Assembly (NCBI RefSeq): GCF_022533585.1
Contig: NZ_CP092827.1
Coordinates: 3,698,001 to 3,762,000, forward strand
Source of the DNA: Pseudomonas sp. LS.1a
Lineage (GTDB): Bacteria > Pseudomonadota > Gammaproteobacteria > Pseudomonadales > Pseudomonadaceae
Length of the DNA stretch: 64,000 nt
Direction: 5' to 3'
The position numbers were made by a program, and so were the translations under genes. Positions 57,155 to 64,000 of this stretch are shown one piece after another. Numbering within the stretch: the first letter of the stretch is position 1; every line of letters starts with the position of its first letter. The notes under the pieces were generated by a model. The model was given only the letters and a program-made list of their open reading frames with translations. It was not told the DNA's origin and searched no databases.

Positions 57155-57214
57155 CGCGCCGCCGCAGGTTTGATAGAATCGACGTTTTTCCCCCCTTGAT
57201 ACACACCGGTAACC

Positions 57215-58335
57215 ATGACCAGCCCAGCACTCAAAGACCCCGCCAAGACCCGCGTCATCGTCGGCATGTCCGGCGGCGTGGACTCTTCTGTCTCCGCCCT
57301 TCTGCTCATGGAGCAGGGCTACCAGGTGGAAGGGCTGTTCATGAAGAACTGGGAAGAAGACGACGGCACCGAATACTGCACCGCCCGTGAAGACCTGGCC
57401 GACGCCCAGGCCGTGTGCGACCGCATCGGCATCAAGCTGCACACCGCCAACTTCGCCGCCGAATACTGGGACAACGTGTTCGAGCACTTCCTCGAGGAGT
57501 ACAAGGCCGGCCGCACGCCCAACCCGGACATCCTCTGCAACCGCGAAATCAAGTTCAAGGCGTTCCTCGACTACGCCCTGTCGCTGGGTGCCGACCTGAT
57601 CGCCACCGGCCATTACGTGCGCCGCCGCGACACCGGTGAACTCACCGAACTGCTCAAGGGCCTGGACCCGAACAAGGATCAGAGCTACTTCCTGCACGCC
57701 GTCGGCGGCAAGGAAATTGCCCGCACCCTGTTCCCGGTCGGCGAGCTGGAAAAGCCCGAAGTCCGCGCCATTGCCGAAAAACACGGCCTGGCCACCGCCA
57801 AGAAGAAGGACTCCACCGGCATCTGCTTCATCGGCGAGCGCCGCTTCAGCGACTTCCTCAAGCAGTACCTGCCGGCACAGCCAGGCGACATCGAAACCAC
57901 CGACGGTGAAGTGATCGGCCGCCACCACGGCCTGATGTACCACACCATCGGCCAGCGCCAGGGCCTGGGCATTGGCGGCCTGAAGGACGCCGGCGACGAG
58001 CCGTGGTACGTGCTGCACAAGGACCTGACCCGCAACGTGCTGGTAGTCGGCCAGGGTAACGAACACCCATGGTTGTTCTCCCGCGCCCTGCTGGCTTCGG
58101 AAATTTTCTGGGTCAACCCGGTCGACCTCAGCAGCCCGCGCCAGCTGACCGCCAAGGTACGCTACCGCCAGAGCGACCAACAGTGCACCCTGGCGCTGAC
58201 CGAAAGCGGTTACCGCGCGGTGTTCGACGAGCCGCAGCGCGCCGTTACCCCGGGCCAGTCGGTGGTGTTCTACGACGGCGAAGTGTGCCTGGGTGGCGGC
58301 GTGATCGAAGCCGCCGAGCCCTGGAGCCCGCGCAC

Positions 58336-58339
<4 letters not shown>
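57215..58339 (+). CDS. mnmA: tRNA 2-thiouridylase MnmA
   Basis: A 374-residue enzyme. The PP-loop '[18 protein letters not shown]' (SGGVDSS) binds ATP. The catalytic cysteines lie in '[12 protein letters not shown]' and '[11 protein letters not shown]'. It thiolates U34 of tRNA-Lys, Glu and Gln with sulfur from TusE (gene at 37070). It overlaps hflD by an ATGA at 58336-58339. Confidence 0.97.
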
Positions 58340-60532
<2,193 letters not shown>

Positions 60533-60549
60533 GCTGACCGTCGCGTTCA

Positions 60550-60575
60550 ACGCCCGGCCTGCCCGGGCGTTTTTA
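60550..60575 (+). terminator. Terminator after purB
   Basis: ACGCCCGG and CCGGGCGT form a stem followed by TTTTTA on +, 18 bases after the stop. Confidence 0.9.
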
Positions 60576-60613
60576 TTCCCGGACGAAAATTACATTTTTT
60601 CAATAGGTTGAAC

Positions 60614-61780
60614 ATGAATCCTGATACTCCACTGCAGCTGCTCGGCGGCATCTCGGCCCGCGAATTCATGCGCGACTACTGGCAGAAGAAGCCGCTGCTG
60701 GTGCGCCAGGCCTTCCCGGACTTCATCAGCCCGATCGACCCCGACGAGCTGGCCGGCCTGGCTCTGGAAGAGGAAGTAGAGTCGCGTATCGTGCTCGAGC
60801 ACGGCGCGCACCCGTGGGAGCTGCGTCGCGGCCCGTTCACCGAAGAGACCTTCGCCGAGTTGCCGGAAAAGGACTGGACCCTGCTGGTGCAGGCCGTCGA
60901 CCAGTTCGTCCCGGAAGTGGCCGAACTGCTGGAAAACTTCCGTTTCCTGCCCAGCTGGCGCATCGATGACGTGATGATCAGCTTCGCCGCCCCCGGTGGC
61001 AGCGTCGGCCCGCACTTCGACAACTACGACGTGTTCCTGCTGCAGGGCCACGGCCAGCGCAACTGGAAAATCGGCCAGATGTGCAGCAGCGACAGCTCGC
61101 TGCTGGAGCACGCCGACCTGCGCATCCTCGCCGAATTCGAGCAGAGCGATGAGTGGACCCTGGAGCCGGGCGACATGCTCTACCTGCCACCGCGCCTGGC
61201 CCACTACGGCGTGGCCGTGGACGACTGCCTGACCTACTCGGTCGGCTTCCGCGCCCCAAGCGCCGCCGAAGTGCTGACCCACTTCACCGATTTCCTCGGC
61301 CAGTTCCTGCCCGACGAAGAACGCTACAGCGACGCCGACGCCCAGCCGGTCAGCGACCCGCACCAGATCCAGCACGACGCCCTCGACCGCCTGAAGGCGC
61401 TGCTCGACAAGCACATGGGCGACAAGGACCTGCTGCTGACCTGGTTCGGCCAGTTCATGACCGAGCCGCGCTACCCCGAGCAGATCGTCGGTGAAGAGCT
61501 GTCCGAGGAAGAGCTGATCGACGCCCTGGAACAGGGCGCCATCCTGATCCGCAACCCGAGCGCACGCCTGGCCTGGTCGGAATTCGAAGAAGACCTGCTG
61601 CTGTTCGCCAGCGGCCGCAGCTGCCCGCTGCCGGGCAAACTGCGCGAGCTGCTGAAGCTGGTTTGCGCGGCCGACGCCCTGCACATCGATAACCTGGGCG
61701 AATGGCTGCAGGATGAAGATGGCCTTATGCTGGTACAGCAGCTGGTCAAACAAGGAAGCCTGGGATTCGCCAATGAATAA
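60614..61780 (+). CDS. roxA: Ribosomal protein arginine hydroxylase (RoxA/YcfD-like cupin)
   Basis: A 388-residue JmjC/cupin oxygenase from ATG 60614; a TTG two codons earlier is also open. The Fe(II) ligands are in 'GPHFDNYDVFLLQ' (His-x-Asp) and 'LAHYGVAVDDC' (His). 'ARLAWSEFEEDLLLFASGR' lies in the C-terminal winged helix. E. coli YcfD hydroxylates an Arg of ribosomal protein L16 using 2-oxoglutarate and oxygen. The gene end overlaps the GNAT gene start. Confidence 0.92.
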   Translation: MNPDTPLQLLGGISAREFMRDYWQKKPLLVRQAFPDFISPIDPDELAGLALEEEVESRIVLEHGAHPWELRRGPFTEETFAELPEKDWTLLVQAVDQFVPEVAELLENFRFLPSWRIDDVMISFAAPGGSVGPHFDNYDVFLLQGHGQRNWKIGQMCSSDSSLLEHADLRILAEFEQSDEWTLEPGDMLYLPPRLAHYGVAVDDCLTYSVGFRAPSAAEVLTHFTDFLGQFLPDEERYSDADAQPVSDPHQIQHDALDRLKALLDKHMGDKDLLLTWFGQFMTEPRYPEQIVGEELSEEELIDALEQGAILIRNPSARLAWSEFEEDLLLFASGRSCPLPGKLRELLKLVCAADALHIDNLGEWLQDEDGLMLVQQLVKQGSLGFANE

Positions 61781-62201
61781 GATTCGTGTGCGCCTTGCCG
61801 ACTGGCACAAGGACAACGCCGACATCCGCCGCATCCGCGAAGCGGTGTTCATTGCCGAACAGCACGTGCCGCCGGAGCTGGAGTGGGACTCGGACGACCC
61901 GACCGCCGCGCACTTCCTGGCCCTGGAAGGCGACTACCCGATCGGCACCGCCCGCCTGCTGCCTGACGGCACCATCGGCCGGGTCTCGGTGCTGAAGGAC
62001 TGGCGCGGGCTTAAGGTGGGTGACGCGCTGATGAACGCGGTGATTGTCGAAGCCCAGAACCGCGACCTGAAGCAGCAGATGCTCAGCGCCCAGGTGCACG
62101 CCACGCCGTTCTACGAGCGGCTGGGTTTTCGCGTGGTCAGCGAGGAGTTCCTCGAAGCCGGCATCCCGCACGTGGACATGGTGCGCGACTCGCGCGCCTG
62201 A
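61773..62201 (+). CDS. GNAT-family N-acetyltransferase
   Basis: A 142-residue protein from ATG 61773, overlapping the roxA stop by 8 bases. 'ALEGDYPIGTARLLPDGTIGRVSVLKDWRGLKVGDALM' (read in parts) contains the acetyl-CoA loop variant R-G-L-K-V-G-D-A, and 'HATPFYERLGFRVVSEEF' the C-terminal strand. This is the ElaA/YjcF-like branch. The acceptor is unknown. Coupling to roxA suggests a shared context. Confidence 0.9.
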   Translation: MNKIRVRLADWHKDNADIRRIREAVFIAEQHVPPELEWDSDDPTAAHFLALEGDYPIGTARLLPDGTIGRVSVLKDWRGLKVGDALMNAVIVEAQNRDLKQQMLSAQVHATPFYERLGFRVVSEEFLEAGIPHVDMVRDSRA

Positions 62202-62245
62202 TCCACGACCTTCCCACAGGCCCCCACAAATTCTGAAAATTGTGG

Positions 62246-62281
62246 GGCCCCTGTGGGAGCGGGTTCACCCGCGAAGAGGCC
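62246..62281. repeat. Single REP element
   Basis: GGCCCCTGTGGGAGCGGGTT then CACCCGCGAAGAGGCC: one REP unit that folds on itself, between the GNAT gene and topB. The rest of the gap to 62400 shows no gene. Confidence 0.8.
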
Positions 62282-62400
62282 GGTACAGCCAAGACATCCC
62301 CTCTGACAAAAAACCTGTACATCCATCCAGATAAAACTTGCCTCCGCGCCCTCGCTTGCGCATCCTATCGCCCATCACCCCCGATGAAGCGTCCCCGGCC

Positions 62401-64000
62401 ATGCGCCTGTTCCTCTGCGAAAAACCCTCCCAGGCAAAAGACATCGCCAAAGTGCTCGGCGCCAACCGCAAGGGCGATGGCTGCTGGCAAGGCACCGACG
62501 TCTGCGTGACCTGGTGCATCGGCCACCTGCTGGAAACCGCCCCGCCCGACAGCTACGACGAACGCTACAAGCGCTGGAACCTGGCCGACCTGCCGATCAT
62601 CCCGGACAAGTGGAAGATGCTGGTCAAGCCCAAGACCGCCAGCCAGTTCAAGGCGGTCAAGCGCCTGCTCGGCGAAGCGCGCGAACTGGTGATCGCCACC
62701 GATGCCGACCGCGAAGGCGAAATGATCGCCCGCGAACTGGTCGAGCATTGTCGCTACCGCGGCCCGGTGCAGCGCCTGTGGCTGTCGGCACTGGACGACG
62801 CCTCCATCCGCAAGGCACTGGCACGCCTGCTGCCGGGCCACGAAACCTTCAACCTGTACCACTCGGCGCTGGGCCGCTCCCGCGCCGACTGGCTGATCGG
62901 CATGAACATGAGCCGGCTGTTCACCCTGCTGGGCCGGCAGTCCGGCTACCAGGGCGTGCTGCCGGTGGGCCGGGTGCAAACGCCCACCTTGCGCCTGGTG
63001 GTCGACCGCGACCGCAGCATCGCCGACTTCGTGCCGGTGCCGTTCTGGGCCATCGACGTGCAACTCGAACACGCAGGCTTCGGCTTCAACGCCCAGTGGC
63101 GCGCCCCCGAGGACGCCTGCGACGACCAGGGCCGCTGCCTGAACCAGGCCCTGGCGCAGCAGGCTGCCGCCGACATCGGCAAGGCGGGTATTGCCCGGGC
63201 CATCAAGGTGACCACCGAGCGCGTGCGTGAGGCGGCTCCCCTGCCCTTCGACCTGGGCACGCTGCAGGAACTGTGCTCGAAAAAATTCGGCCTCGGCGCC
63301 CAGGAAACCCTCGACATCGCCCAGGCGCTGTACGAAACCCACAAGCTGATCACCTACCCGCGCAGCGACTGCGGCTACCTGCCACAAAGCCAGCACGCCG
63401 AAGCGCCCGCCATCCTCGCCGTCCTGCAACGGGCCGATGCCAGCCTGGCGCCGCTGCAGCCCTACCTGGAGCCGCAGCGCCGTTCACGGGCGTGGAACGA
63501 CGCCAAGGTCAGTGCCCACCACGGCATCATCCCCACTGCCGCCGCCAGCGACCCGTCGCGCCTGCCGGCCAAGCACAAGGCGGTGTACACCCTGATCCGC
63601 GCCCGCTACCTGGCGCAGTTCCTGCCCAACCACGAGTACGACCGCACCCAGGCCGACTTCGATTGCGCCGGCCATGCCCTGCGTGCAGTAGGCAAGCAGA
63701 TCGTCGAACCCGGCTGGCGCCGTGCACTGCCCGAAGCGCTGACCCCGGCCAAGGGCCGCGAGACACCACCGGCCCAGGTGTTACCAGCGCTGCGCGAAGG
63801 CCAGGACTGCAGCGTGCAGGGCCTGCAACTGAAAGACCTGTGGACCCAGCCACCCAAGCCGTTTACCGAAGGCGACCTGATCAAGGCGATGAAGAACGTC
63901 GCCAAGCTGGTGGATGACCCTCGACTGAAGCAGAAGCTCAAGGAAACCACCGGCATCGGCACCGAAGCCACCCGCGCCAGCATCATCCAGGGCCTGCTTG
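62401..64000 (+). CDS. topB: DNA topoisomerase III, 3' part beyond window
   Basis: The frame opens at ATG 62401 ('MRLFLCEKPSQAKDIAKVLG') and is still open at the window end, 533 codons visible. The Toprim part has the Glu of 'CEKPSQA' and 'IATDADREGEMIARE' (DxD region). The catalytic Tyr is in 'HKLITYPRSDCGYLP' (about Tyr320), and 'PVGRVQTPTL' and 'TTGIGTEATRASII' are further type IA motifs. It decatenates single-strand junctions. E. coli TopB is about 650 residues, so roughly 120 are missing. Confidence 0.96.
   Translation, partial: MRLFLCEKPSQAKDIAKVLGANRKGDGCWQGTDVCVTWCIGHLLETAPPDSYDERYKRWNLADLPIIPDKWKMLVKPKTASQFKAVKRLLGEARELVIATDADREGEMIARELVEHCRYRGPVQRLWLSALDDASIRKALARLLPGHETFNLYHSALGRSRADWLIGMNMSRLFTLLGRQSGYQGVLPVGRVQTPTLRLVVDRDRSIADFVPVPFWAIDVQLEHAGFGFNAQWRAPEDACDDQGRCLNQALAQQAAADIGKAGIARAIKVTTERVREAAPLPFDLGTLQELCSKKFGLGAQETLDIAQALYETHKLITYPRSDCGYLPQSQHAEAPAILAVLQRADASLAPLQPYLEPQRRSRAWNDAKVSAHHGIIPTAAASDPSRLPAKHKAVYTLIRARYLAQFLPNHEYDRTQADFDCAGHALRAVGKQIVEPGWRRALPEALTPAKGRETPPAQVLPALREGQDCSVQGLQLKDLWTQPPKPFTEGDLIKAMKNVAKLVDDPRLKQKLKETTGIGTEATRASIIQGLL

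Overview
The window is a piece of a Pseudomonas putida-group chromosome. The evidence is the gene order tusDCBE-ybiB, cysG-serS-crcB-rarA-lolA-ftsK, aat-ate-infA-clpA-clpS-cspD-icd/idh and mnmA-hflD-purB-roxA, the high-GC codon use, and the many P. putida-type REP elements built on GTGGGAGCGGG. The naming of the group rests on recognition of this order, not on a search.

Bases 1 to about 16,850 are one end of a lambda-like prophage integrated beside or in tRNA-Cys(GCA) (16853-16926). Reading from the attachment end, the integrase, a DUF4224 excisionase candidate and a run of small overlapping genes (a PrtN-like activator, a KilAC-like protein and others) lie on the + strand. They follow a strong promoter with an operator in its spacer (13053-13080). 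A CI-type repressor (11367) and an AT-rich membrane protein in the position of lambda rex (12031) are also on +. On the minus strand come a Cro-like gene, a structured 0.5-kb non-coding region, a CII-type regulator, a TraR/DksA zinc finger protein, a Toprim/VapE-type primase-helicase and a Q-like late regulator. A candidate late promoter with terminator, a holin, a candidate cos region and the packaging/head genes follow (small and large terminase, gpW, portal, head protease, decoration protein D, major capsid E, which is cut by the window edge). The other end of the prophage lies outside the window.

The most unusual object is 10486-11042, between cro and cII. It is a non-coding stretch with eight copies of GTGGTG on one strand, most of them in the loop of a separate hairpin whose stem sequences differ, interleaved with plain hairpins and ended by a strong + strand terminator. 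It looks like a phage RNA that displays the same loop motif many times. I do not recognise it as a known family.

Bases 17,081-33,060 hold ordinary accessory and housekeeping genes: sohB, a histidine phosphatase, an SCP2 protein, an APH-like kinase with an SDR, a methyltransferase, small envelope proteins, a SLC13-type transporter with RCK_C domains, a GGDEF protein, a TauE/SafE permease, a LysR regulator, an isochorismatase-fold protein lacking the usual cysteine, and an exported epoxide-hydrolase-like protein. REP/BIME elements lie between them.

Bases 33,257-64,000 hold tRNA-Ser(TGA), a YccA-type membrane protein, a purine permease, the tRNA 2-thiouridine relay (tusDCBE, with mnmA farther on), glutathionyl-hydroquinone reductase, siroheme synthesis, seryl-tRNA synthetase, fluoride export, replication-fork maintenance (rarA), lipoprotein sorting (lolA), chromosome segregation (ftsK), the N-end rule set (aat, ate, clpS, clpA), infA, cspD, two isocitrate dehydrogenases facing away from each other, purine synthesis (purB), a ribosomal oxygenase, a GNAT protein, and topB, which is cut by the window end.
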